DNA of 8,859 nt from JBDNDK01 sp046719185 (GTDB lineage Bacteria; Armatimonadota; UBA5829). The notes beneath the pieces were generated by a model that worked only from the letters and a program-made list of their open reading frames with translations, did no database searches and was not told the origin of the DNA. Position 1 is the stretch's first letter. Every line of letters starts with the position of its first letter. The DNA is taken from positions 1 to 8,859 of the forward strand of contig JBDNDK010000099.1 of the NCBI GenBank assembly GCA_046719185.1, written 5' to 3'. The translations under genes and the position numbers were made by a program. Below, piece after piece: positions 1 through 5,719 of this stretch.

Positions 1-75
1 CTCATTAATAACCAGCCCGCCTTTCTCGATGCGGCGCTGGTCGTCGGGTTGATTGGTTTCATCGGGACGATTGCC
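1..75 (+). other. Fragment of an MrpF/MnhF-like Na+/H+ antiporter subunit, fused in frame to the next gene
   Basis: Frame 1 is open from the first base and reads FLDAALVVGLIGFIGTIA at codons 8-25, preceded by LINNQPA. This resembles the end of the last membrane helix of the small F subunit of multisubunit Na+/H+ antiporters (Mrp/Mnh/Pha), which typically has a 'x-F-L-D-x-A-L-V-x-A-L-x-G-F-x-G-T-x-A' pattern followed by F-A-R. The homology stops at about base 75, where the frame continues without a stop into a PHP hydrolase. Composition changes at the same place: 42 of these 75 bases are G/C but only 28 of the next 75. The match to MrpF is from memory of the family, so I am fairly but not fully sure. 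An alternative is an unrelated hydrophobic peptide. The piece is probably not native to this locus. Confidence 0.6.
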
Positions 76-780
76 TCATCAAGAGAAATGTGTGTGCCTA
101 GCATTATTGACAATTGTGAAGCTAAAGGCATTAGGTATCTTGGTCTTACAGACCATTTATCAATCTACACAGACCCTTCAATATTCCAAAGAGAGAACAG
201 AAAAATCTCAAACTCAAATTCAAATATAAAAGTATATCTGGGTGTGGAAGTTGATATTCTTGATATTGGTAAACATGCAATGCATGAAGATGTGTTAGAA
301 AATGTTGATTATGTGATTGCAGCATCTAATCATTATTGGAAGCCTGAAGTGAACTCTCCTTCTGATGGCACTTTGCATTCAATTGGTAAACATATATTAG
401 ATATGTTTGAATATGCTTGTTCTCTTGATTTTGCCGATTTTGTAGCTCATCCTATGGTGATTATGCAGAATATGTATGACTCTACTTGCCTAGATTTATT
501 AACTGATAAAGAATTAGAGAAGGCAATTAGGGTTGCTGTGGAGAATAATACAGCAGTAGAAATTAGTCCTAGAGCTTTAGCACCTAGCCAAAGATACTTT
601 TTAGTGAGATTTTATAGTATATGCAAAAATATGGGTGTAAAATTTGCTATAGGCAGTGATGGACACAATCTTAAAGATGCTGGCAGGACAGACATACTTG
701 GTTCTTTAATCAAAGAAATTGGTATTGAAAATGATGATATCTGGCTTCCTGAAGTGCATGGGAAAAACTTAAATAAATAA
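49..780 (+). CDS. PHP-domain metal-dependent hydrolase, N-terminally truncated or chimeric
   Basis: This is a PHP-superfamily hydrolase, related to histidinol-phosphatase and YcdX/PolX-type phosphoesterases. Metal-binding motifs visible in order are TDH (codons at 148-156), GVEVD (glutamate at 247), ASNHYW (histidine at 331), AHP (histidine at 448) and GSDGH (652-666). The motif that should open the domain, D-x-H-x-H, is missing. The text equivalent to H-T-x-A-S-S-R-E-M begins at about 68, exactly where the antiporter-like fragment ends. The start at 49 (TTG) is therefore nominal: the frame is open from base 1, no ribosome site precedes it, and residues up to ~75 belong to the foreign piece. 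As written, the protein would lack metal ligands and probably be inactive. The intact gene likely began with about 10 more codons now lost. The substrate cannot be told. It sits 27 bases before the nucleotidyltransferase, probably in one transcript. Confidence 0.82.
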   Translation: MIGFIGTIASSREMCVPSIIDNCEAKGIRYLGLTDHLSIYTDPSIFQRENRKISNSNSNIKVYLGVEVDILDIGKHAMHEDVLENVDYVIAASNHYWKPEVNSPSDGTLHSIGKHILDMFEYACSLDFADFVAHPMVIMQNMYDSTCLDLLTDKELEKAIRVAVENNTAVEISPRALAPSQRYFLVRFYSICKNMGVKFAIGSDGHNLKDAGRTDILGSLIKEIGIENDDIWLPEVHGKNLNK

Positions 781-807
781 ATTCTGCCTATTATTGAAAG
801 GATATTT

Positions 808-1539
808 ATGAAAGCTGTAATTCTTGCTGCAGGCAAAGGAACTAGGCTTGGTTCCCTTACTAGAAATATTCCTAAGGCAATGGTTGATATTGCAGGCAAG
901 CCTGCTATTGAGCATATTATAAGTTATATATTACATTGTGGTATTAAAGATTTTATTATTGTAACAAGATATTTAGCTGATAAATTAGAGAGTTATCTTG
1001 GAAGCGGTAAAAGACTGTCTATTAATATCAGCTATGCAAGACAAGGTGAAAAGTATGGCACGGGTGCAGCATTATATACAGCAAAAGAGCTTGTTGGTAA
1101 TGAGCCTTTTATGATGACATTTGCAGATATTATTACTGGTGCACATAATTATGATAGTGTATTTAAGCTTTTTTCACAAAAGGGTGGAGCAGGAGTGGTA
1201 ACTTGTAATTGGGTAGATGACCCTTTTTCTGGTGCATCTGTTATAATAGATGATGAAAAAGATAAAATAACTAAAATTATTGAAAAACCACCTAAAGGAA
1301 ATGTGATATCACATTGGAACAGCTCTGGCTTGTTTGTTTTTGAGCCGATTATATTTGACTATCTTGCTCAAATACAGGTGTCGGAGAGAGGTGAGTATGA
1401 GCTTGTTGATGCTCTTAATATGATGATTGAGGAAAATCTTGATTTATATCCTTGTTATCTGAAGGGTGCATGGAGAGATATTGGAAGGGTGGAGGATATA
1501 TCTGCAGCAGAAAGAATTGTGCTCAGAAAAGATTTTTAA
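808..1539 (+). CDS. Sugar-phosphate nucleotidyltransferase (NTP_transferase family)
   Basis: This cytoplasmic enzyme is expected to join a sugar-1-phosphate to a nucleoside triphosphate, giving an NDP-sugar and pyrophosphate. The N-terminus has the signature LAAGKGTR (residues 6-13) followed by P22-K23, the nucleotide-binding loop and catalytic lysine region of the RmlA/GalU/mannose-1-phosphate guanylyltransferase fold. D107 (in TFADI) and D224 (in WRDIG) fit the two Mg-binding aspartates. E159-K160-P161 is the family's conserved EKP, and NSSGLFVF follows as the sugar-site strand. At 243 aa it is a bare catalytic domain without the left-handed beta-helix of GlmU or GlgC types. The ATG has a ribosome site GAAAGGA at 796-802, five bases upstream. 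The family is clear. The exact sugar and base (dTDP-glucose, GDP-mannose, CDP-glycerol-like) cannot be decided from sequence alone. It may feed envelope glycan synthesis, in keeping with the membrane proteins later in the window. Confidence 0.92.
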   Translation: MKAVILAAGKGTRLGSLTRNIPKAMVDIAGKPAIEHIISYILHCGIKDFIIVTRYLADKLESYLGSGKRLSINISYARQGEKYGTGAALYTAKELVGNEPFMMTFADIITGAHNYDSVFKLFSQKGGAGVVTCNWVDDPFSGASVIIDDEKDKITKIIEKPPKGNVISHWNSSGLFVFEPIIFDYLAQIQVSERGEYELVDALNMMIEENLDLYPCYLKGAWRDIGRVEDISAAERIVLRKDF

Positions 1540-1582
1540 GTTTGTGAATTAAGATGTTTTTTGCTGAAATTTTTATAGTGTA

Positions 1583-1604
1583 TTCTATTCTTTTTTGAAT
1601 AGAA
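1583..1604. repeat. Perfect 8-bp inverted repeat with T6 loop between genes
   Basis: TTCTATTC (1583-1590) is followed by six T and then its exact reverse complement GAATAGAA (1597-1604), in the 92-base gap before the zinc-ribbon gene. It is AT-rich, and no run of T follows the 3' arm on the + strand, so it is a poor intrinsic terminator. It could be an operator, a leader hairpin or chance in AT-rich DNA. I saw no convincing promoter pair beside it. Confidence 0.4.
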
Positions 1605-1631
1605 CTGTTGTGAGAGCTATGGGAGGCTGTT

Positions 1632-2345
1632 ATGAAAATGAACTTGTATGCACTTTATGATTTGCAAGAGGTTGATAGTGAGCTTGAAAAAGCCAAAAAA
1701 GAGCTAACGGAATTATGTGGTGCAGATGAATTAAAAGAAAAGCTGTCAGGTGCAAAAGCAAAATTGAGCAAAGTGGATTCAGTTTTCAAAAAACATCATG
1801 CAATTCTCAAAGATGGTGAGCTGAAGAAAAAAAGTCTTGAAGAAAAAAGAAAAAAATATGAGGATAAACTTTTTGGTGGTACAGTAACAAGTGCTAAAGA
1901 GCTCACTGCGTTAGAAAAAGAAGTGCAAAATTTAAAGATACAGGAAAAAGAGCTCTCAGATTCAATAAGAAACTTAAAAGAACAAGTTGATGCTGCAAAG
2001 CATTCCTATGAAAGAGGAACTGAAATTATTGCAAATCTTGAGGCGAAAATCAAAAATATTGTTGATGATGAGAAGGCAAAAAGAACATCACTTGAAAAGC
2101 AAATTGCAAAGCTTCAAACTAAAAGAGAAAAAATGGCAGCTAAAATTAAAGATGCTCAGCTTATTTCTAGATATGAAAGAATTAGATCTAAAAAAGAAAA
2201 TAATGGTATTGGAATTGCAAAGGTTATTCAATGTCAATGTGATGCTTGCAAAGTTGCTGTTACACCGTATATTATCTCACTTCTTGAAAAGGGTGATTCT
2301 ATTGAAACCTGCGAAAATTGTGGCAGAATTTTAATGCTTGGCTAA
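1632..2345 (+). CDS. Coiled-coil protein with C-terminal C4 zinc ribbon (zf-RING_7/DUF164, CT398-like)
   Basis: The 237-residue protein is a long, charged, Lys/Glu-rich coiled coil (roughly residues 8-185) followed by a small zinc ribbon. The probable metal ligands are C203-x-x-C206 and C227-x-x-C230, the last in the family's typical C-E-N-C-G-R-I-L ending. An additional C201 makes an unusual CQCDAC cluster. The length and design match the zf-RING_7 (DUF164) family, to which Chlamydia CT398 and Helicobacter HP0958 (FlgZ) belong. Those two bind sigma-54, and HP0958 also binds flagellin mRNA, but most members have no known function, so none is assigned here. The start is an ATG behind a strong GGGAGG at 1621-1626, five bases away. 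A second ATG at 1638 is less well placed. The gene lies 92 bases after the nucleotidyltransferase and 173 before the RACo-like gene, so co-transcription with either is uncertain. Confidence 0.9.
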   Translation: MKMNLYALYDLQEVDSELEKAKKELTELCGADELKEKLSGAKAKLSKVDSVFKKHHAILKDGELKKKSLEEKRKKYEDKLFGGTVTSAKELTALEKEVQNLKIQEKELSDSIRNLKEQVDAAKHSYERGTEIIANLEAKIKNIVDDEKAKRTSLEKQIAKLQTKREKMAAKIKDAQLISRYERIRSKKENNGIGIAKVIQCQCDACKVAVTPYIISLLEKGDSIETCENCGRILMLG

Positions 2346-2454
2346 TTTGTATCTCTAGATAAAATAAATCTATGTGCAGTTCATAAAATAATCACAATTA
2401 TGGTAAACTGAGATTATAGTTTTGTATTATGAGTCTAATATATATGATAGTTTG

Positions 2455-2483
2455 TTGTTTGATGAGTTTTGTGTTGATATACT
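2455..2483 (+). promoter_or_regulatory. Candidate promoter of the RACo-like gene (extended -10)
   Basis: TATACT at 2478-2483 is preceded by TGA (2475-2477), giving an extended -10 element. TTGTTT at 2455-2460 lies 17 bases upstream as a weak -35 (three of six consensus bases). Transcription would begin near 2490, leaving a leader of about 30 bases before the ATG at 2519. The rest of the 173-base gap is AT-rich with several short inverted repeats, such as TAGAT at 2356-2360 against ATCTA at 2368-2372, but no U-tailed terminator. The call rests on pattern only. Confidence 0.5.
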
Positions 2484-2518
2484 AAAAATGTGAAAGTACA
2501 CCCAAATGGAAATAATAT

Positions 2519-4384
2519 ATGGCTGATGTTTTATTCAATGTAAAATTTGAGCCAGATGGAACTGAAATAAATGTCCCATCTGGCACTTTAATATCAAAGG
2601 CAGCTTCTGCTGTTGGCAGAGCAATTGAGACTCCATGTGGTGGAGTTGGCACTTGTGGAAAATGCAAAGTAACTGTGATTTCTGGAAAGGTGAGTGCTCC
2701 TCATTCCACAGAATTAAGGCTGCTTAATGATGAGGAAACAAAAGCAGGAGTTAGGTTATCTTGTCAGACAAAAATTTTGGGTGATGTTGTTGTTGAAATT
2801 CCAGAAAGCAGCAAATCTAAGGTTCAAAAGATATTAAGTAAAAGTGATCTTAGAGATTGTGGTATTATGTCTGGTATTAGCAAGTTTTATTGTGAGCTCA
2901 AACCTCCTAGTTTAGAAGATGAAACTGCAGAATATGATAGGCTTGCAAACTTCCTAAAAACAAGAGGAATAAGTATAAAACCCAGATGGAAAGTGGTTCA
3001 GACTATTTCATCAGTTTTGAGGAAATCAGATTACAAAGTTACTGCAGTGATTCAAGATGAGGAATTGATTTCTGTTGAAGATGGAGACACCACAGGCAAG
3101 AGCTATGGTATTGCTTATGACCTTGGCAGTACTACAGTTGTTGGCTATTTGATGGATTTATACACTGGTGAGGAGCGTGCTGTGTCTTCTGCTATGAATC
3201 CTCAGATGGTTTATGGTGGAGATTTAATATCTAGAATTAATTTTGCTACAAATCATGAAAATGGTGCTCAAATTCTGCAAAAGTCTGCAGTGGATGCATT
3301 AAACAGAATTGCTGAAGATTTAATTAAAACTGCTAATATTCCATCTGAGTATATATACAAGGCAACTGTAGTAGGCAACACTTGTATGATGCATCTTTTG
3401 CTTGGAATTGATGTTACAAGTTTAGGTCAATCTCCCTATGTTCCAAGTATTTCAGAAGGGATTATTATAAAGGCAAATGATCTTGGGCTAAAAATAGTAC
3501 CTGAGGCAGATGTTGTTATACTGCCAAATGTTGCTGGTTTTGTTGGGTCAGATTTAGTGGCTGTTATGCTCTCTAACCTTTGGGAAAATGATGGCAGAAC
3601 AAGGCTTGCTGTTGATATAGGAACAAATGGTGAAATGGCACTCACACATAAAGGCAAAACTTATGTATGTTCAGCTGCTGCTGGTCCTGCATTTGAAGGT
3701 GCTGGGATTAGCTGTGGAATGAGAGGCGGACCGGGTGCTATTGATGCAGTTATTATAAATGACAAGCTTGAAATAAGTACTATTGAAAATAGAGCTCCAA
3801 TAGGGATTTGCGGTTCTGGTATAGTGGATGCTATTGCACAAATGCTTGATGCAGGCTTGATTGATGAAACAGGAAGACTTATTTCACCATCTGAAGCTGA
3901 CCATTTGCCAGCAGATATTAAAAAGAGACTCTTTGAAACTCCTGATGGAGTAGAATTTGTTCTTGCAGGTAAAGAAGAATCTGGAAATGGTTCAACTGTT
4001 GCTATCACACAGGCTGATATTAGACACCTTCAGCTTGCCAAAGGTTCTATTCATGCTGCAATTCAGACATTAATTGCAACAGCAGGCACTAGTGATCACG
4101 AATTGGAAGAAATACTGCTTGCAGGAGCATTTGGAAACTATATAAGAATTGAAAGTGCAATAAGAATTGGTTTGATTCCTGATGTTGATATTGATAAAGT
4201 ATCATCTATTGGAAATGCTGCAGGAGCTGGTTCTAGGCTTGCTTTAATATGTCAGGATGAATTAGAGCTTGCAAAGAAACTGGCATTAGAAGCGGAGCAT
4301 ATAGAGTTGGCTGTATCACCTGATTATCAGATGGAATTAATGACTAGGATGATGTTCCCTGTTGCTACTAAAAAAATTGATTAA
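2519..4384 (+). CDS. RACo-like corrinoid protein reductive activase (2Fe-2S ferredoxin plus ASKHA ATPase)
   Basis: This cytoplasmic protein should restore inactivated Co(II) corrinoid proteins to Co(I) by ATP-dependent electron transfer. Residues 1-95 form a 2Fe-2S ferredoxin domain with ligands C40, C46, C49 and C82 (PCGGVGTCGKC then LSCQT). A linker and middle domain follow (about 96-195, with the conserved KPPSLEDE). The rest is an ASKHA-fold ATPase/DUF4445 region. Its phosphate loops are DLGSTT (201-206) and DIGTNGE (366-372), and later blocks include CSAAAGPAFEGAGI, GICGSGIVDA, LLAGAFGNY and IGNAAGAGS. At 621 aa the length matches RACo of acetogens and related activators. This differs from methanogen RamA, which has C-terminal 4Fe-4S clusters. 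The ATG has only a weak site (GGAA at 2508-2511). The neighbouring corrinoid protein gene is the obvious substrate partner. No truncation is seen. Certainty is high for the family and moderate for the exact partner. Confidence 0.93.
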   Translation: MADVLFNVKFEPDGTEINVPSGTLISKAASAVGRAIETPCGGVGTCGKCKVTVISGKVSAPHSTELRLLNDEETKAGVRLSCQTKILGDVVVEIPESSKSKVQKILSKSDLRDCGIMSGISKFYCELKPPSLEDETAEYDRLANFLKTRGISIKPRWKVVQTISSVLRKSDYKVTAVIQDEELISVEDGDTTGKSYGIAYDLGSTTVVGYLMDLYTGEERAVSSAMNPQMVYGGDLISRINFATNHENGAQILQKSAVDALNRIAEDLIKTANIPSEYIYKATVVGNTCMMHLLLGIDVTSLGQSPYVPSISEGIIIKANDLGLKIVPEADVVILPNVAGFVGSDLVAVMLSNLWENDGRTRLAVDIGTNGEMALTHKGKTYVCSAAAGPAFEGAGISCGMRGGPGAIDAVIINDKLEISTIENRAPIGICGSGIVDAIAQMLDAGLIDETGRLISPSEADHLPADIKKRLFETPDGVEFVLAGKEESGNGSTVAITQADIRHLQLAKGSIHAAIQTLIATAGTSDHELEEILLAGAFGNYIRIESAIRIGLIPDVDIDKVSSIGNAAGAGSRLALICQDELELAKKLALEAEHIELAVSPDYQMELMTRMMFPVATKKID

Positions 4385-4405
4385 ATTGGGATATACCGTT
4401 ATAAT
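4377..4405 (+). promoter_or_regulatory. Strong sigma-70-like promoter of the corrinoid protein gene
   Basis: TTGATT (4377-4382) and a perfect TATAAT (4400-4405) are separated by exactly 17 bases. The -35 box overlaps the last codons and stop of the activase gene. Transcription would start near 4412, giving a leader of about 85 bases. Its strength relative to the promoter proposed for the activase fits a need for more corrinoid protein than activase, which is inference. Confidence 0.75.
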
Positions 4406-4415
4406 ATTGAACGGT
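4395..4415. promoter_or_regulatory. Candidate operator: 6-bp palindrome arms flanking and overlapping the -10 box
   Basis: ACCGTT (4395-4400) and its exact reverse complement AACGGT (4410-4415) are spaced by nine bases, and the -10 box lies at the left arm and spacer. The arms are 15 bases apart start to start, and a protein bound here would block RNA polymerase. The arms are richer in C/G than the surrounding gap. If transcription began upstream it could also fold as a short hairpin, but it lacks a proper U tail. No regulator gene is in the window. Confidence 0.45.
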
Positions 4416-4436
4416 TTATCATAAAAAGCAAACTTG

Positions 4437-4496
4437 TCAGGTTAATCCGTGATGGGACGATCGCCTGATATATTAACTAGATCCAGGAGGACGAAA
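4437..4496 (+). promoter_or_regulatory. Leader with possible alternative pairing and strong ribosome site that sets the start
   Basis: AGGAGG at 4485-4490 is a full consensus ribosome site, six bases before the TTG at 4497. This decides the start over the upstream in-frame GTG at 4449, which has no such site. In the leader, TCAGG (4437-4441) can pair with CCTGA (4464-4468). The same CCTG could instead pair with CAGG (4484-4487), which is part of the ribosome site. The helices are short, so a switch is speculative. I found no recognisable cobalamin riboswitch. Confidence 0.55.
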
Positions 4497-5129
4497 TTGG
4501 CTGATCTCAATAAATTAGCAGAAGCTATCATTTCCGGAAAAGCACCAGATGCAAAGGCTTTAGTTGAAGAAGCACTTGCTGAGGGAGTATCTCCTAGTGA
4601 GATACTTAATGATGGTCTTGTAGCTGGTATGAATATTGTTGGAACTAGATTCAAAAACAACGAATTTTATGTTCCTGAAGTTCTTATTGCTGCAAGAGCT
4701 ATGAAAATGAGTATGGAAGTTTTAAGACCAAAACTTGTTGAAGGTGGAGTAGAATCTAAGGGTGTTGTTGCTATTGGCACTGTTAGAGGAGACCTTCATG
4801 ATATTGGCAAAAACCTTGTAGCTATGATGCTTGAAGGTGCAGGATTTGAAGTAAGAGATCTTGGTGTTGATGTTAAGCCGGAGCAATTTGTAGAAGCTGT
4901 TAAAGGCGGAGCACAGGCTGTTGCATTATCTGCTCTTCTCACTACAACTATGCCAGCTATGAAAGAAACAATTGAAGCTTTCGAAGCTGCTGGTCTTAGA
5001 GATGGTGTGAAGGTTATGATTGGTGGTGCACCTGTTACACAAAATTATGCAGATGAAATTGGTGCTGATGGATACTCACCAGATGCAGCTAGTGCTGTTG
5101 ATAAAGCAAAAGAATTGCTTGGTGTTTAA
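4497..5129 (+). CDS. Corrinoid-binding methyltransferase subunit (MtbC/MttC-like)
   Basis: This is a small cytoplasmic B12-binding protein that carries a methyl group on cobalt between a substrate-specific methyltransferase and an acceptor methyltransferase. From the TTG start it has 210 residues. About 1-85 form the helical cap domain, opening MADLNKLAEAIISG as family members usually do. The rest is a Rossmann-like cobalamin domain with the base-off ligand motif D99-x-H101-x-x-G104, then S145-x-L147 and G176-G177. H101 is the expected lower cobalt ligand. Length and motifs match corrinoid proteins of methylamine or methanol-type systems. Methionine synthase is excluded by size. The substrate is unknown because no methyltransferase gene is adjacent. 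The gene has its own promoter and terminator, so it is probably a monocistronic, highly expressed unit. An upstream in-frame GTG at 4449 would add 16 residues that do not fit the family. Confidence 0.95.
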   Translation: MADLNKLAEAIISGKAPDAKALVEEALAEGVSPSEILNDGLVAGMNIVGTRFKNNEFYVPEVLIAARAMKMSMEVLRPKLVEGGVESKGVVAIGTVRGDLHDIGKNLVAMMLEGAGFEVRDLGVDVKPEQFVEAVKGGAQAVALSALLTTTMPAMKETIEAFEAAGLRDGVKVMIGGAPVTQNYADEIGADGYSPDAASAVDKAKELLGV

Positions 5130-5151
5130 TTAAATAAATATAATTATGAAG

Positions 5152-5179
5152 CCGGAGTTTGTGTAACTCCGGTTTTTTT
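5152..5179 (+). terminator. Intrinsic (Rho-independent) terminator of the corrinoid protein gene
   Basis: CCGGAGTT (5152-5159) and AACTCCGG (5165-5172) form a perfect 8-bp stem with a 5-base loop, followed by seven T (5173-5179). It begins 22 bases after the stop codon. It closes the corrinoid unit and separates it from the membrane-protein unit. Confidence 0.95.
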
Positions 5180-5215
5180 ATGTACAAATCTATGAGGAAT
5201 ATACAAATTACTATA

Positions 5216-5244
5216 TTGAATAAAGTTATTTTAGCTTGTATACT
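5216..5244 (+). promoter_or_regulatory. Candidate promoter of the membrane-protein operon
   Basis: TTGAAT (5216-5221) and TATACT (5239-5244) are 17 bases apart, just after the terminator. Transcription would start near 5251 and give a leader of under 40 bases. This fits a new unit beginning here. Confidence 0.6.
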
Positions 5245-5249
5245 TCTAT

Positions 5250-5271
5250 TTAATTATAAATTAATTATAAA
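5250..5271 (+). repeat. Tandem duplication of an 11-base unit at the predicted transcription start
   Basis: TTAATTATAAA occurs twice back to back (5250-5260 and 5261-5271), directly downstream of the -10 box and before the ribosome site GGGAG at 5277-5281. It may be a replication-slippage duplication or a binding site. Very AT-rich DNA makes chance plausible. Confidence 0.5.
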
Positions 5272-5287
5272 TTTTTGGGAGAATAAA

Positions 5288-5695
5288 TTGGGAAATCTAA
5301 CACTTGGTGCTTTTTTAATGCTGATGGTGGCTGTTACGCTTGGTGCATTTGGACAGATATGCATTAAAACTGGATTAGCAGATGGTAAAATTGAAATTGC
5401 ATCTACTCCATTTCTCACATTATTAAATATTATCCATAGAGCATCTAATTTTTATGTTCTTTTAGGTTTATTCTTATATGTTATCAGCACATTTTTCTGG
5501 CTGATGGTTGTTAGCAGAGTTAGACTTAGTGTGGCATATCCATTGATTAGTATTAGTTACATTCTTGTTGTCATATTATCATCATTGGTACTTAAGGAAA
5601 AAGTTGATTGGAGATTTGCTGGTGCAGGTCTATTCTTTATTATGATTGGTGTATCATTTATTGGTCTTGGATTAGGACAAATGTCTCAAAAATAA
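5288..5695 (+). CDS. Small four-helix SMR/EamA-like membrane transporter
   Basis: The 135-residue protein has four hydrophobic segments, at about residues 4-20, 46-68, 74-96 and 104-125. It resembles one half of a drug/metabolite transporter, as in small multidrug resistance proteins and the ArnE/ArnF lipid-sugar flippases. The third and fourth helices carry the characteristic SVAYPLISISYILVV followed by LKEKVDWRFAGAG. It would act as a dimer in the cytoplasmic membrane. The start is TTG behind GGGAG (5277-5281), six bases away. The longest open frame would begin at 5159, inside the terminator stem, and is rejected. A later ATG at 5318 would cut into the first helix. It is 24 bases before a YfhO-family gene, so moving a lipid-linked sugar is a reasonable inference. 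Export of a small cation is the alternative. Confidence 0.8.
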   Translation: MGNLTLGAFLMLMVAVTLGAFGQICIKTGLADGKIEIASTPFLTLLNIIHRASNFYVLLGLFLYVISTFFWLMVVSRVRLSVAYPLISISYILVVILSSLVLKEKVDWRFAGAGLFFIMIGVSFIGLGLGQMSQK

Positions 5696-5719
5696 ACAGA
5701 TTACGCATGGATTGTGCTA

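Noticed and set aside
612..899. Open frame on the - strand spanning the end of the PHP gene and start of the nucleotidyltransferase
   Set aside because: It crosses two well-supported + strand genes and has no motif or ribosome site. It is a shadow of their codon pattern.
1987..2334. 115-codon + strand frame inside the zinc-ribbon gene
   Set aside because: Its Lys/Leu-rich, low-complexity translation is an offset reading of the coiled-coil codons. The other frame has clear zinc-ligand motifs.
2482..4008. Three - strand frames opposite the RACo-like gene (2482-2667, 3436-3657, 3661-4008)
   Set aside because: They lie opposite conserved ferredoxin and ASKHA motifs and have Ser/Pro/Ala-rich translations typical of antisense shadows.
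4412..4496. Cobalamin riboswitch before the corrinoid protein gene
   Set aside because: The leader is only about 85 bases, far shorter than that riboswitch class, and no B12-box-like sequence is present.
4442..4660. 72-codon - strand frame over the start of the corrinoid gene
   Set aside because: It overlaps a well-supported start region and cap domain, with no ribosome site or recognisable motif.
5159..5287. N-terminal extension of 43 codons on the SMR-like protein
   Set aside because: It starts within the terminator stem, spans the predicted promoter, lacks a ribosome site, and adds AT-driven Asn/Ile/Lys residues unlike the family.
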